Positions 26,126 through 38,100 of a stretch of 64,000 bases of DNA are shown piece after piece. The notes under the pieces were generated by a model, which was given only the letters and a program-made list of their open reading frames with translations, searched no databases and was not told the origin of the DNA. A program made the translations under genes and the position numbers. Origin of the DNA: Myxococcales bacterium. GTDB taxonomy: Bacteria; Myxococcota; Polyangia; Nannocystales; Nannocystaceae. The number at the start of each line of letters is the position of its first letter. Positions within the stretch are counted from its first letter, which is position 1. The stretch is taken from contig JAEUJW010000095.1 of NCBI GenBank assembly GCA_016793465.1, positions 1 to 64,000 on the forward strand, given 5' to 3'.

Positions 26126-26697
26126 GCTGTCCTCCCTTCGCCTGGTAGCTCCTGCTCTCCAGCCTCTACGTCAACCCAACTCGACACGCAAGGCCCATTC
26201 CACACTACCCTATGTTGCGCGAAGTGCGCGCGGTGGGCAACTTGTGAGTCCGGCGCCGTAAGTCGTTGATCGCTTTCAGTAAAACGTCAAAAATACGGAA
26301 GCGATTTGAAGATTTATTCACCAGGTCTCAAGATGGCACATTCACGTTATTTTTCACGAACGAGCAGATCTCTGAGATCTCTTCCGACTATTGTACCTAT
26401 TTTCCGCCTCGATCGCAACTCGCTGGACCGGGCCGTATCCGCGCACTCCACGCCGCAAGCGAGTCTGCTGAGATACAAAAAAATCAGCATCTTGAACAGA
26501 GAAAAGCATCCGTCTCCGAACGAAGGCGCGGGTTCGCCGCACGCCGTTCACAATTCCAACGAACCCAACCCGTGCCCCGCGAGGTTAGAGCTTCCGACAC
26601 GACAGGGAGGCGGCGACTCCGGCGAGTGATCGACTGCGGGCTTTGACGTATGGTGGAGAGACTGGCCCGCACATCGCTGCGCGCCAGGAGAGCCGCC
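26126..26697. other. Gene-free, relatively AT-rich interval with a palindrome
   Basis: About 570 bp between the divergent RHH gene and the kinase gene. From about 26260 to 26500 the base composition drops clearly below that of its neighbours, with runs such as AAAAATACGG and ACAAAAAAATC. Short overlapping frames on both strands show no family features. AGATCTC-T-GAGATCT (26366-26380) is a perfect 7-bp inverted repeat with one central base, and ATCGCTT (26269-26275) pairs with AAGCGAT (26299-26305). It may be a regulatory region, an unrecognised small RNA or foreign DNA. Confidence 0.55.
26366..26380. promoter_or_regulatory. 15-bp palindrome, candidate operator
   Basis: AGATCTCTGAGATCT is a perfect inverted repeat (7-1-7) lying 241 bp upstream of the RHH-type gene and 318 bp upstream of the kinase gene. 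Its size suits a dimeric repressor. No second copy was noticed in the window. Confidence 0.3.
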
Positions 26698-28626
26698 ATG
26701 GGACCCGACCAGGATACGAAGGTGCTGCCGGCAGGCCCCGCGGAAGCGGCGGGCTCCGGCGCCCTCGCGTCCGTCGATCCGATGGCGACGCGCCGCGCGA
26801 TCGGCCGCTACGAGCTGGTCCAGCGCCTCGGTCACGGCGGCATGGCCACGGTCTACCTCGCGCGCGCGACCGGCAACGCCGGCTTCGAGAAGCTGGTCGC
26901 GATCAAGGTCATCCATCCTCACCTCGCGGCCGAGCCCGAGTTCGTCGAGATGTTCCTCGACGAGGCGCGCATCGCCGCCAAGATCCAGCACCCGCACGTC
27001 GCCGGCATCCTCGACCTCGGCCACGACGACGGTCTCCACTTCATGGTGATGGAGTACATCGACGGCGAGACGCTGTCGGGCCTGCTCCGCCAGCTGCGCC
27101 CGCGGGGCGAGCGGCTGCCCCTGCCGGTCGTCGTGCAGATCCTGATCGACGCCTGCGAGGGCCTCACCGCCGTCCACGGCCTGCGCGACGTCGACGGCCA
27201 CCCCTACGGCCTCGTCCACCGCGACATGTCCCCGCAGAACCTGATGATCGGGTTCGACGGGTGGATCAAGATCGTCGACTTCGGCCTCGCCAAGGCCACC
27301 GGCAAGCGCCACACGCACACCGGCCACCTCCGCGGCAAGCTCGCGTACATGTCGCCCGAGCAGGCCCGCGGCCGCCCGCTCACCGCGGCCACCGACCTGT
27401 TCGCCCTCGGCGTGGTGCTGTGGGAACTGCTCACCGGCAAGCGCCTGTTCGCCGGCGAGACCGACGCCGAGACCCTCGACAACGTCATGCGCTGCGAGGT
27501 CCCCTCGCTGGCCGAGCTGCGCCCCGACGCGCCGCCGGCCCTCGTCGCCCTCCTCCGCCGCGCCCTCGCCCGCGAGCCCGAGGCCCGCTACCCCACGGCC
27601 GAGGCGATGCTCGCCGAGCTGCGGCAGATCGCCCGCACCCTCGGCGGCGACGAGGACCCGCGCAAGCTGCTGGCGACCACCATGCGCGGCCTCTTCGACG
27701 AGCAGGCCAAGTACCGCCAGGCGGCCGTCCGCGGCAGCTCGCGGGCCCACAGCCGGCCGCGCATGCACCTGGTCCCGAGGACAGGTTCGGCGCCGATGCC
27801 CGCCGCCGACGACCGCACGCGCAGCGACACCCCGCTCGCGCTCGTGCCTCCGCCCGCGTCGGAGTCGCAGGAGGAGATCGCGACGGTCGCTCGCAAGCAC
27901 CCGGCGAGCGACCCGCAGCCCGCGAGCGCCGCCAGCCACCCGCAGCCCGCGAGCGCCGCCAGCCACCCGCAGCCCGCCGACGAGGCGCCGCTGTCGATGA
28001 GCCGCACGCTGACCAACGCGCCGGTCCGCGGCGTCGGCCTGTGGCTCGGCCTGCCGATGCTCGGCGCGGTGCTCGGCGTGGCGATCCTCCTGACCGTGTT
28101 CGCCTGGCGCGAGGACGGCGGCGGCAACCCGGTGGCCGACGTCCTGCGCCCGCAGCCGCCCGCGCCCGCCGTCACCCCGCCGGGGCCCGCCCGCGACCCG
28201 CCGCCGCCGCGCCGCATCGTCTGGAACTTCGAGTCCGAGCCGGCCGGCGCGCAGGTCAGCATCGCCGGGGCCCCGCCCGCGGTCGCCGCGGAGATCGAGC
28301 GCCAGCTCGCCGGTCGCCTGACCCCGTTCAGCGTCGAGGTCCCGTACGACGAGAAGACCCGCGTCGAGGTGCTCTTCACCCGCCCCGGCTACAAGATCGG
28401 CCGCCGCAGCCTGCTGCCGATCAGCAACCAGAACATCGACGTCGCCCTCCAGCCCGAGGCCCCTGCCGTCCCCGATCCCGTCAAGCGCAAGCCGCCGAGC
28501 AAGCACAACGGCCCGACCAAGCTGTCCACCAAACCCGGCCCCGCCGAGCCTCAGCCGGCGACCTCGGTCGGCGAGGAGCTGAAGGACGAGCCGAATTTCG
28601 GAACCGAGACCCCGAAGCCGCCGTGA
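26698..28626 (+). CDS. Hanks-type Ser/Thr protein kinase, membrane-anchored
   Basis: 642 residues. The kinase domain (~36-315) has the glycine loop GHGGMATV, catalytic lysine K70 (VAIK), E89, HRDMSPQN (174-181), DFG (194-196) and the SPEQARG activation-segment end, so it should be active. A low-complexity region with a repeated nonapeptide PQPASAASH precedes one transmembrane helix (~449-470). The periplasmic part (~495-595) resembles a PEGA-type beta domain ([24 protein letters not shown]). ATG 26698 has AGGAG seven bases upstream. Its stop overlaps the next start (TGATG), so kinase and the following TPR protein are co-translated. Confidence 0.93.
   Translation: MGPDQDTKVLPAGPAEAAGSGALASVDPMATRRAIGRYELVQRLGHGGMATVYLARATGNAGFEKLVAIKVIHPHLAAEPEFVEMFLDEARIAAKIQHPHVAGILDLGHDDGLHFMVMEYIDGETLSGLLRQLRPRGERLPLPVVVQILIDACEGLTAVHGLRDVDGHPYGLVHRDMSPQNLMIGFDGWIKIVDFGLAKATGKRHTHTGHLRGKLAYMSPEQARGRPLTAATDLFALGVVLWELLTGKRLFAGETDAETLDNVMRCEVPSLAELRPDAPPALVALLRRALAREPEARYPTAEAMLAELRQIARTLGGDEDPRKLLATTMRGLFDEQAKYRQAAVRGSSRAHSRPRMHLVPRTGSAPMPAADDRTRSDTPLALVPPPASESQEEIATVARKHPASDPQPASAASHPQPASAASHPQPADEAPLSMSRTLTNAPVRGVGLWLGLPMLGAVLGVAILLTVFAWREDGGGNPVADVLRPQPPAPAVTPPGPARDPPPPRRIVWNFESEPAGAQVSIAGAPPAVAAEIERQLAGRLTPFSVEVPYDEKTRVEVLFTRPGYKIGRRSLLPISNQNIDVALQPEAPAVPDPVKRKPPSKHNGPTKLSTKPGPAEPQPATSVGEELKDEPNFGTETPKPP
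27911..27978 (+). repeat. 27-bp tandem repeat in the kinase gene
   Basis: Two exact 27-bp units (27911-27937, 27938-27964) and half of a third encode PQPASAASH repeats in the juxtamembrane linker of the kinase. Being in frame, copy-number change would only alter the length of the flexible linker. Confidence 0.75.
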
Positions 28627-29720
28627 TGCGAACCTGGCCCTCAGGACAGCCGATTCGCCGCGCCCTCGCGGGTCTGCTGTGCACGGCCACCATCCTCCCG
28701 GCCCGCTCGCTCGCGCAGGCGCCGGACCCCGCGGCCGCGTCCGCGGTCATGGTTCAGCCGTCCGGCGAACCATCGTCCGCCGCCCCGCAGGACCCGCCGT
28801 CCGCGCAGGCCGAGGCCCTGCGCCTGTTCCGTCAGGCGCGCGTGCTCTACACGGCCGGCAAGCCGGGGGACGCGGCCCTCGCGTTCGAGCGCTCGTTCGC
28901 CGCCGCCGCCTCGCCCGAGGCCGCCTACAACGCCGCGCTCGCCCACGAGCGCGCCGACGACCCGGTCGCCACGCTGACGTGGTTTCGCCGCTACCTCGAG
29001 ATCGCCCGCAAGGACAGCGACCCGAGCTACCCCGTCGCGCTCGCCCACGTCGACGCGCTGCGCGCCCGCCTCGGCGAGGTGCGCGTCGAGCTGAAGAACC
29101 CGGACGAGGTCCGCGAGATCTCGGTCAACGGTCAACCTGTCCCATTGGACAGCTTCCCGCGCGTCGTCCGACCCGGCCCGCTGAGCCTGCGCTTCACCGG
29201 CAGCGCCGCGGGACAGGTCGTCGAGCTCGCCTCCGAGGCCCGCGCCGGCGAGACCGCGACGATCTACTTCCCGGGCTTCGCGCGTCAGGCCGCCGCGCCG
29301 CCGCCCTCGCCGGTCGTCCGCCCCGACCCGCCGCCCGATCCCACGCCGACTCCGAGCCCGCGCCAGCGCCAGCTGAAGATCGCCTTCTGGACCGGCGTCG
29401 GCCTCACCGGCGTGGGCGCGGTGCTCGTCGGCGTGTTCGGCGGCCTGGCCGCGCGCGAGGCCCGGCTCTACGAGGACTACCCGCGCTGCATGAACAACAT
29501 GTGCCCGGACGGCTACGACTACGACGAGTGGCAGGCGCATCAGGCCGCGGCCCGGGACTACGAGGTCGCCACCAACGCGGCGATCGGCGTCGCCGGAGGC
29601 CTCGCCGTCGCCACCGTCGCGCTCGGGATCGCCGCGCTACGCGAGACCCGAAGGACCCGGGCGTCCACCCGCGCCGGCCAGTTCTTGCCGGTCCCGGGCG
29701 GCTTCCGCGTCGCCTTCTGA
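28626..29720 (+). CDS. Exported TPR-like membrane protein coupled to the kinase
   Basis: 364 residues of unknown function. A signal peptide (cleavage likely after ARSLA, ~30) is followed by a TPR-like segment (AEALRLFRQARVLYTAGKPGDAALAFERSF), a beta-rich PEGA-like region (VRVELKNPDEVREISVNGQPVPL) and a Pro-rich linker. Near the C-terminus are two Gly-rich hydrophobic helices (WTGVGLTGVGAVLVGVFGGL and AAIGVAGGLAVATVALGIAAL) flanking a loop with two cysteines. The ATG overlaps the kinase stop, so it is probably the kinase's periplasmic partner or substrate. This arrangement is common in myxobacteria; partner status is inferred. Confidence 0.78.
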   Translation: MRTWPSGQPIRRALAGLLCTATILPARSLAQAPDPAAASAVMVQPSGEPSSAAPQDPPSAQAEALRLFRQARVLYTAGKPGDAALAFERSFAAAASPEAAYNAALAHERADDPVATLTWFRRYLEIARKDSDPSYPVALAHVDALRARLGEVRVELKNPDEVREISVNGQPVPLDSFPRVVRPGPLSLRFTGSAAGQVVELASEARAGETATIYFPGFARQAAAPPPSPVVRPDPPPDPTPTPSPRQRQLKIAFWTGVGLTGVGAVLVGVFGGLAAREARLYEDYPRCMNNMCPDGYDYDEWQAHQAAARDYEVATNAAIGVAGGLAVATVALGIAALRETRRTRASTRAGQFLPVPGGFRVAF

Positions 29721-29803
29721 TCGGCCTTACACCCGCGTCTGCGGCCTTATCGCACGCACGCGGGCGTTGCATCCGCGCGCCGCGCCTGCCACAACTCTCC
29801 CCC

Positions 29804-31035
<1,232 letters not shown>

Positions 31036-31039
<4 letters not shown>

Positions 31040-31827
31040 CGCCTGTCCCGAACGCCCTGTCCGTAAGTACCTGTCCGTTGGTTCACGCGCTGGTCCTCGC
31101 CAGCCTCGCGCTCGCGTGCAAGCCTGAGCCGACGACCCAGCCCCCGCCGGATCCGCAGACGACCCAGCCTGCCGCGGATCCTCCTCCGGTCGCCGACGCC
31201 ACAGCGCCGCCCGCGGACCCGCCCGCCGACGCGGCCGACCCGCCCGACGCCGTCACCCCGGCCCCGGCAGATCCCACCGCGAGCGAGCCGGCCGCCGATC
31301 CCCTGGCCACGCCGACCCCCGCGCCCGCGCCCGCCGGCAAGGAGCCGCTGCCCGCGCCGCTCCACACCAAGATCAACAACACCTGCGGCAAGGACCCCGG
31401 CGTCGGCAGCCCCGCCAAGCCCTTCAACTTAAAGACCCCCGAGGGCAAGGACATCAGCCTCGCCAGCTACCGGGGCAAGGTCGTCCTGCTCAACTTCTGG
31501 GGCACGTGGTGCAAGCCCTGTCTCAAAGAGCTGCCCGAGTTCGACCGCCTGTACCGTCGCTACCGCAAGCACGGCCTCGTGGTCATCGCCGTCGCCACCG
31601 ACACCGAGCCCGAGAAGGTCCAGGAGTTCGCCGCCCAGGCCAAGCTCGCGAGCAAGCTGGCCCTCGGCGGCGAGCCCCTGTCGCAGCAGTACGACAGCCC
31701 GAACTTCCCGTTCTCCTTCGTCATCGACGGCAAGGGCACCATCCAGGCCTCGTACCGCGGCTACCGCCCCGAGTGCACCGGCAAGCTCGAGCAGGACGTG
31801 CGGACCCAGCTCGAGCAGCTCCGCTGA
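31036..31827 (+). CDS. TlpA-like thioredoxin-fold lipoprotein
   Basis: 263 residues. The lipobox (LASLALAC, C28) marks an envelope lipoprotein; a Pro/Ala/Asp-rich linker of ~80 residues follows, and the C-terminal ~135 residues are a TlpA/ResA-like thioredoxin domain with WC159KPC162 in FWGTWCKPCLKELPEF. It probably reduces disulfides in the periplasm, for example in cytochrome c or copper-site maturation. The start ATG overlaps the aminotransferase stop. The signal-sequence region contains three CTGTCC motifs exactly 14 bp apart (31043, 31057, 31071). Confidence 0.88.
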
Positions 31828-31975
31828 CGGGCGATCTTCGTCGGGCGACCCGGACTGACGTGTCGGGAGCACGCGCCCCGCGCCCGCCCGGATCGCCGGT
31901 TCACGGCAGGTGAGCACGGGACGTCGCACCGCCACGGGCGCGCGGACGGCCGCCCGCGCGACTCCCTGCAGGCTT

Positions 31976-32005
31976 TTGCCGTCCGCGCGGCAGTTTCGTT
32001 ATAGT
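31976..32005 (+). promoter_or_regulatory. Promoter of the outer-membrane-type gene, leaderless
   Basis: TTGCCG (31976-31981) and TATAGT (32000-32005) are 18 bp apart. The -10 box ends only seven bases before the ATG at 32013, so transcription should begin at or next to the start codon and the mRNA would be leaderless. There is no Shine-Dalgarno. Confidence 0.6.
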
Positions 32006-32012
32006 AGCCCGC

Positions 32013-33197
32013 ATGCGTCGTAGCCTCGTCCTGGTCGCCTCGTCTCTCGCCCTGTCGCCGTCGGTCGCCCTCGCGAGCCCGTACGGGTCGGCGTTCGCCT
32101 GGCAGGCACCCGGCACGACGACCACGACGACGACCACCACCACCTCGCAGACGACCTCGACCACGCCCGCGACCGACCCCTCGTTGCAGCCGACGAGTTC
32201 GAAGGCGCCGAAGTCGAAGGACCTGCCGGAGCAGCCCGCGCCCGAGCCGGCGCCGAAGGTCGAGGCGACGCCCGAGCCCGAGCCTCTGCCTCCGCCGGCC
32301 GCGCCCGAGCCCGAGAAGTTCAATCGTCACGGCTTCGGCGTCCGCGGCGGCATCTCGGTGATCCCGACCTGGGCCGTGCGTGGCTACGTGCAGAGCCTGA
32401 CCAACGCGCTGTGCCGCGGCAACTCGATCCCCAAGGGCAACTTCGGCGAGGGTTTAACTCGGGTCGACGGCTGCAACTTCTACATCGGCGGCGAGTACAT
32501 CTACCGCTACTCCAAGAACTTCGACATCGTGCCCTCGGTCGGCTGGCAGCGGATCAAAGCCCCGGACGGCCTGTGGCTCGACGACAGCGAGAAGAAGCTC
32601 AACCCCGCGACCGGCAAGCTCGAGCCCAACCTCGGCGCCGCCGACTACACGCAGGTCAACTTCAGCCACGTCTTCCTGCAGGTCGACTTCATCGGCCGCG
32701 GCAATTTAATCAAGACTCCGGACTTCGCGTGGCAGCTCGGCGGCGGCGGCGGCCTCGGCATCGGCATCATCACCGGCCAGGGCTTCTACCAGACCCCGCT
32801 CGGCACCCCGCCCGGCAGCCCCGGCAACGGCGGCAGCACGCTCAACGGCACCTGCAACTCGATCGACGACTTCGGCGACTTCACGAAGTGCACCCCGCAC
32901 TACCAGGACGAGGAGGCCAACGGCCGGCCCGCGCCCGCGCAGGGCAGCATGCAGCTCGACGCTGACGGCACCAACGCGCTGCGCTTCGCCAAGTGCACCG
33001 AGACGAGCTGCAACGGCGCCGACCTCGACGCCCTCGGCCGCAAGAAGGGCGTCAACCTGCCCGTCATCCCCATCGTCAACCTGCTGGTGACGACCCGCTT
33101 CCTCATCAAGGACACGTTCGGCATCAACATCACCGGCGGCTGGCAGACCGGCTTCTACTTCGGCGGCAGCCTGCAGTACTTCTTCGGCCCCAAGTGA
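32013..33197 (+). CDS. Outer-membrane beta-barrel-like protein with Thr/Pro-rich linker
   Basis: 394 residues. A signal peptide (cleavage near ALA, ~21-22) is followed by a run of ten threonines and a Pro/Glu/Lys-rich linker to ~105. The rest has alternating hydrophobic strands with aromatic ends (FGVRGGISVIPTW, YIGGEYIYRYSKNFDIVPSVGW, YTQVNFSHVFLQVDFIG, GINITGGWQTGFYFGGSLQYFF) and ends in Phe-x-Pro-Lys, compatible with a small outer-membrane barrel. A loop holds four cysteines. Function unknown; similar extended-signal proteins are frequent in Nannocystis-type genomes. Confidence 0.75.
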   Translation: MRRSLVLVASSLALSPSVALASPYGSAFAWQAPGTTTTTTTTTTSQTTSTTPATDPSLQPTSSKAPKSKDLPEQPAPEPAPKVEATPEPEPLPPPAAPEPEKFNRHGFGVRGGISVIPTWAVRGYVQSLTNALCRGNSIPKGNFGEGLTRVDGCNFYIGGEYIYRYSKNFDIVPSVGWQRIKAPDGLWLDDSEKKLNPATGKLEPNLGAADYTQVNFSHVFLQVDFIGRGNLIKTPDFAWQLGGGGGLGIGIITGQGFYQTPLGTPPGSPGNGGSTLNGTCNSIDDFGDFTKCTPHYQDEEANGRPAPAQGSMQLDADGTNALRFAKCTETSCNGADLDALGRKKGVNLPVIPIVNLLVTTRFLIKDTFGINITGGWQTGFYFGGSLQYFFGPK

Positions 33198-33212
33198 CGC
33201 GTCGAGAGCTTC

Positions 33213-33251
33213 AGGCCCGCGCGCCCGACACGCTCGTCAGGCCGCGGGCCT
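33213..33251 (+). terminator. Hairpin after the outer-membrane-type gene
   Basis: AGGCCCGCG (33213-33221) pairs with CGCGGGCCT (33243-33251) around a 21-nt loop, 15 bp after the stop codon. A terminator role is plausible from position, but no T-run follows. Confidence 0.4.
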
Positions 33252-33297
33252 CCGCACACCCAACACGAACCAAGAAGCCCGACCAGCAACTCGGCAA

Positions 33298-33364
33298 GGT
33301 GCACCCCAGTAGACGAAGCGCCCGCGCGCCGCACCGCGGCGCACCCCGATAGATGAAGCGCCCG
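33298..33364. repeat. Two 27-bp direct repeats downstream of the SRP RNA gene
   Basis: Copies at 33298-33324 and 33338-33364 share GCACCCC, then AGTAGACGAAGCG or GATAGATGAAGCG, then CCCG, with four mismatches and a 13-bp spacer (40-bp period). They lie between the outer-membrane-type gene and ffs. I do not recognise the motif. It could be a protein-binding pair or the trace of a small mobile repeat. Confidence 0.7.
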
Positions 33365-33389
33365 AACCGCGCGACCGGTTAAATAAAAA

Positions 33390-33470
<81 letters not shown>

Positions 33471-33513
33471 AAAGACCGGTTCGACTTTTTCTTCGTGATG
33501 AGTCGGACCGGAG

Positions 33514-33598
33514 CGGAGAGGGAGGGATTCGAACCCTCGGTGGCTTGCGCCACACAAGATTTCCAATCTTGCACCTTCGACCACTCGGACACCTCCCC
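33514..33598 (-). tRNA. tRNA-Ser (anticodon GGA)
   Basis: Minus-strand 85-nt tRNA with acceptor GGGGAGG/CCTCTCC (one G-U pair), D arm TCCGAGTGGTCGAAGG, anticodon loop TTGGAAA and long variable arm (GTGGCGCAAGCCAC), typical of a class II tRNA. T arm GAGGGTTCGAATCCCTC. Discriminator G. CCA is not encoded. It reads UCC and UCU. Confidence 0.97.
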
Positions 33599-33636
33599 TG
33601 GTCGCAGGTCATTGCGCGTCTTCAGTTGACAGGGAG

Positions 33637-33721
<85 letters not shown>

Positions 33722-33870
33722 AGAGGCCAGGCAATAACCCGACCGAGCGGGGCGCGGACCATACCAGACATTGGCCTGCTGTAACCCCCCTCAGTTCGAG
33801 CGCTTAATCACTCGCGAGCGATAACGCTCCAAAATAGTGCCCCGCTCGATATCGCGCTAAAGTGTCCTGG

Positions 33871-34821
33871 ATGTCGACAACGCCGCACGACGCCCTGTTC
33901 AAAGCCATCTTCTCGCAGCCGGAGCAGGCGCGGGAGCTGTTCGCGCAGGTCCTGCCGGAGGAGGTGCTGTCGCGGCTCGACCTGCGGGAGCTGACGCTCG
34001 AGCCCGGCAGCTACATCGACGACGCGCTGCGCTCGCACCACACCGACCTGCTGTTCACGACCACCTGCTCGGGTCGTCCGGCCCGGATCTACATCCTGAC
34101 CGAGCACCTCTCGAAGGGCGCGCGCTGGGTCCCGCTGCGCCTGCACGTGTACATGGGCAAGATCTGGATCGACAGCGTCGCCGCCAAGCCGCCGCCGCGG
34201 TGGTTGCCGGTCATCATCCCGATCGTCGTGCATCACGGCGACGGCGCCCGCGAGTGGCGACCCGAGGACCGCTTCGAGTCGCTGTTCGACCCCGAGTCGC
34301 CGGCGCAGCTGCAAGGCTTCGTGCCGAAGTTCCGCGTCGTGATCGACGACCTCGGCGATCACGACGACGACTCATTAAAGCGACGCGCCATGTCTGCGAT
34401 CTCCCGCCTCACCTTCGCGGCGCTCCGCCACGCGCGCACCGCCGAGGAGCTGCGGCCGTTCGTGCCCGGCTGGACCGAGCTCGTCCGCGAGGTCCTGCGC
34501 GAGCCGGACGGTGGGCGTGCGCTGCTCCTGGTGTTCCGGTATCTTTGCCAGGTCCGCGGCGAGCGGGAGATCCCCACGCTCCGCAAGATCGCCGTCGACG
34601 CCGCAAAGGAGGCCGACATGAGAACCATCGCCGACATGTTCAGGGACGAAGGCTTCGAGGCAGGCGAGCGCTCGCTGCTCCACCGCCAGCTCCGCAGCCG
34701 CTTCGGCGAGCTGCCCGAGACCCTGCAGGCGCGCCTCGACAGCGCCGACAAGCCCACCCTCGAGCGCCTCGCCGACCGCGTCCTGTTCGCATCCAGCCTC
34801 GACGAAGTGTTCGCAGGCTGA
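33871..34821 (+). CDS. Rpn-family (transposase_31/YhgA-like) nuclease with DUF4351 tail
   Basis: 316 residues. The N-terminal part ([48 protein letters not shown]) matches the Rpn recombination-promoting nuclease family, a PD-(D/E)XK-type fold; HTDLLFTT with D at the usual place and E in ILTEH are the likely catalytic acids. The last ~55 residues match DUF4351 ([31 protein letters not shown]). ATG 33871 is chosen; TAAAGT at 33858-33863 sits seven bases upstream, suggesting a leaderless transcript. Such genes are often mobile; it adjoins tRNA genes, a common integration site. The DUF255 gene starts four bases after its stop. Confidence 0.85.
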   Translation: MSTTPHDALFKAIFSQPEQARELFAQVLPEEVLSRLDLRELTLEPGSYIDDALRSHHTDLLFTTTCSGRPARIYILTEHLSKGARWVPLRLHVYMGKIWIDSVAAKPPPRWLPVIIPIVVHHGDGAREWRPEDRFESLFDPESPAQLQGFVPKFRVVIDDLGDHDDDSLKRRAMSAISRLTFAALRHARTAEELRPFVPGWTELVREVLREPDGGRALLLVFRYLCQVRGEREIPTLRKIAVDAAKEADMRTIADMFRDEGFEAGERSLLHRQLRSRFGELPETLQARLDSADKPTLERLADRVLFASSLDEVFAG

Positions 34822-34825
34822 CCGC

Positions 34826-36889
<2,064 letters not shown>

Positions 36890-36925
36890 CCGCCGCACGG
36901 CCCCGCTGATACACTCGCCGCGATC

Positions 36926-37207
36926 ATGCCGAACGTCGAGTACGCCTGCGAGGGCCGCCTGCTGTTCACCACCCAGACGACCGACGAGGCCCAGTTCGTG
37001 CCGCGGATCCACGAGATCGTCGTCATCGACGACGCCCCGTATCAGGTGGTCGACGTCGAGTACTGGGCCAAGCGCGCCGGCTCGGTCGATCGCCGGCTCG
37101 TCTACCCGATCGTCTACCTGACCCCCGTCGCCGCCGCCGACTGGGCCCAGCGCCTCGAGCGTCGGGTCCCGCGCGAGAGCGAGGGCAAGCCGCCCGTCCG
37201 CTACTGA
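36926..37207 (+). CDS. Small protein of unknown function
   Basis: 93 residues beginning MPNVEYACEGRLLFTT, beta-rich and acidic (HEIVVIDDAPYQVVDVEYWAKR). No signal peptide, membrane segment or known motif. TACACT at 36910-36915 lies ten bases upstream of the ATG, consistent with a near-leaderless start. Its 18-nt distance to the BtpA gene suggests co-transcription. Confidence 0.65.
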   Translation: MPNVEYACEGRLLFTTQTTDEAQFVPRIHEIVVIDDAPYQVVDVEYWAKRAGSVDRRLVYPIVYLTPVAAADWAQRLERRVPRESEGKPPVRY

Positions 37208-37224
37208 CAACCACGTCGATCGTC

Positions 37225-38007
37225 ATGCCGCTGCTCGTCGGAGTCATCCACCTGCCCCCGCTGCCCGGCAGCCCGCGCAGCCGCGAGGCCGCCCCCGCGA
37301 TCGCCCGCGCCGCCGCCCGCGACGCCCGCGCCCTGCATGCCGCCGGCTTCGACCACGTGATCGTCGAGAACTTCGGAGACGCTCCGTTCTTCAAGGACGA
37401 CGTCCCCGCGGTCACGGTCGCCGCCATGACCGCCTGCGCCCTCGCCGTGCGCGACGCCTGCCCCGAGCTCCCGCTCGGCATCAACGTCCTGCGCAACGAC
37501 GGCCTCGCCGCCCTCGCGATCGCCGCCGCCGTCGGCGCCGCGACGATCCGCGTCAACGTCCTCACCGGCGCCCGCGTCACCGACCAGGGCCTCGTCGAGG
37601 GCCGCGCCGCCGAGCTGCTGCGCCTGCGCCGCGACCTCGCCGCCGACATCGAGATCTGGGCCGATGTCTTCGTCAAGCACTCCGCCCCGCTCGCCCCGCG
37701 CGAGCTCGTCGACGAGACCAAGGACCTCGTGCAGCGCGCCCTCGCCGACGCCGTGCTCGTCACCGGCAGCGGCACCGGCGAGGCCGTCGACCCCGAGCGC
37801 CTGCGCACCGTCCGCGCCGCCGCCGGTCGCGCCCCCGTGCTGGTCGCCAGCGGCGCCACGATCGCCGCGCTGCCCGAGCTGCTGCGCCTGTGCGACGGAG
37901 CGATCGTCGGCAGCGCCCTGCGCAGCGACGGCCGCGCCGGCGGTCCGATCGACGAGGACATCGCCCGTCGCTTCGCCGCCGCCTTCCGCGCCGCGACCCC
38001 GACCTGA
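37225..38007 (+). CDS. BtpA/SgcQ family TIM-barrel protein
   Basis: 260 residues. The N-terminus LVGVIHLPPLPGSP and later HVIVENFGDAPF, LGINVLRND, RVNVLTG, TGSGTGEAVD and IVGSALR match the BtpA family throughout. In cyanobacteria BtpA is needed for photosystem I stability; SgcQ is a putative nucleosidase. The role in heterotrophs is unknown and no photosynthesis genes are present. The protein lacks a signal peptide and should be cytoplasmic. It follows the small protein gene by 17 nt. Confidence 0.88.
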   Translation: MPLLVGVIHLPPLPGSPRSREAAPAIARAAARDARALHAAGFDHVIVENFGDAPFFKDDVPAVTVAAMTACALAVRDACPELPLGINVLRNDGLAALAIAAAVGAATIRVNVLTGARVTDQGLVEGRAAELLRLRRDLAADIEIWADVFVKHSAPLAPRELVDETKDLVQRALADAVLVTGSGTGEAVDPERLRTVRAAAGRAPVLVASGATIAALPELLRLCDGAIVGSALRSDGRAGGPIDEDIARRFAAAFRAATPT

Positions 38008-38100
38008 CCGTCCTTCGTGCTCGTCGCCATCGCCTCGCGGACAGCGTTCGCCGCGGCGCCGCTCAATCGGCGCTTGCCCCCGCGCCACGATCCGCGCCGC

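Noticed and set aside
26266..26646. Short plus-strand frames in the AT-rich interval
   Set aside because: Several overlapping frames on both strands, none with a ribosome-binding site or recognisable fold; treated as non-coding.
33298..33364. TPP-type riboswitch suggested by GGGGTGC
   Set aside because: The rest of the conserved TPP core (CUGAGA, ACCUGAUCUGG) is absent and no thiamine gene follows.
37225..38007. Photosystem-related function for the BtpA homologue
   Set aside because: No photosynthesis genes in the window; BtpA/SgcQ proteins occur widely in heterotrophs.
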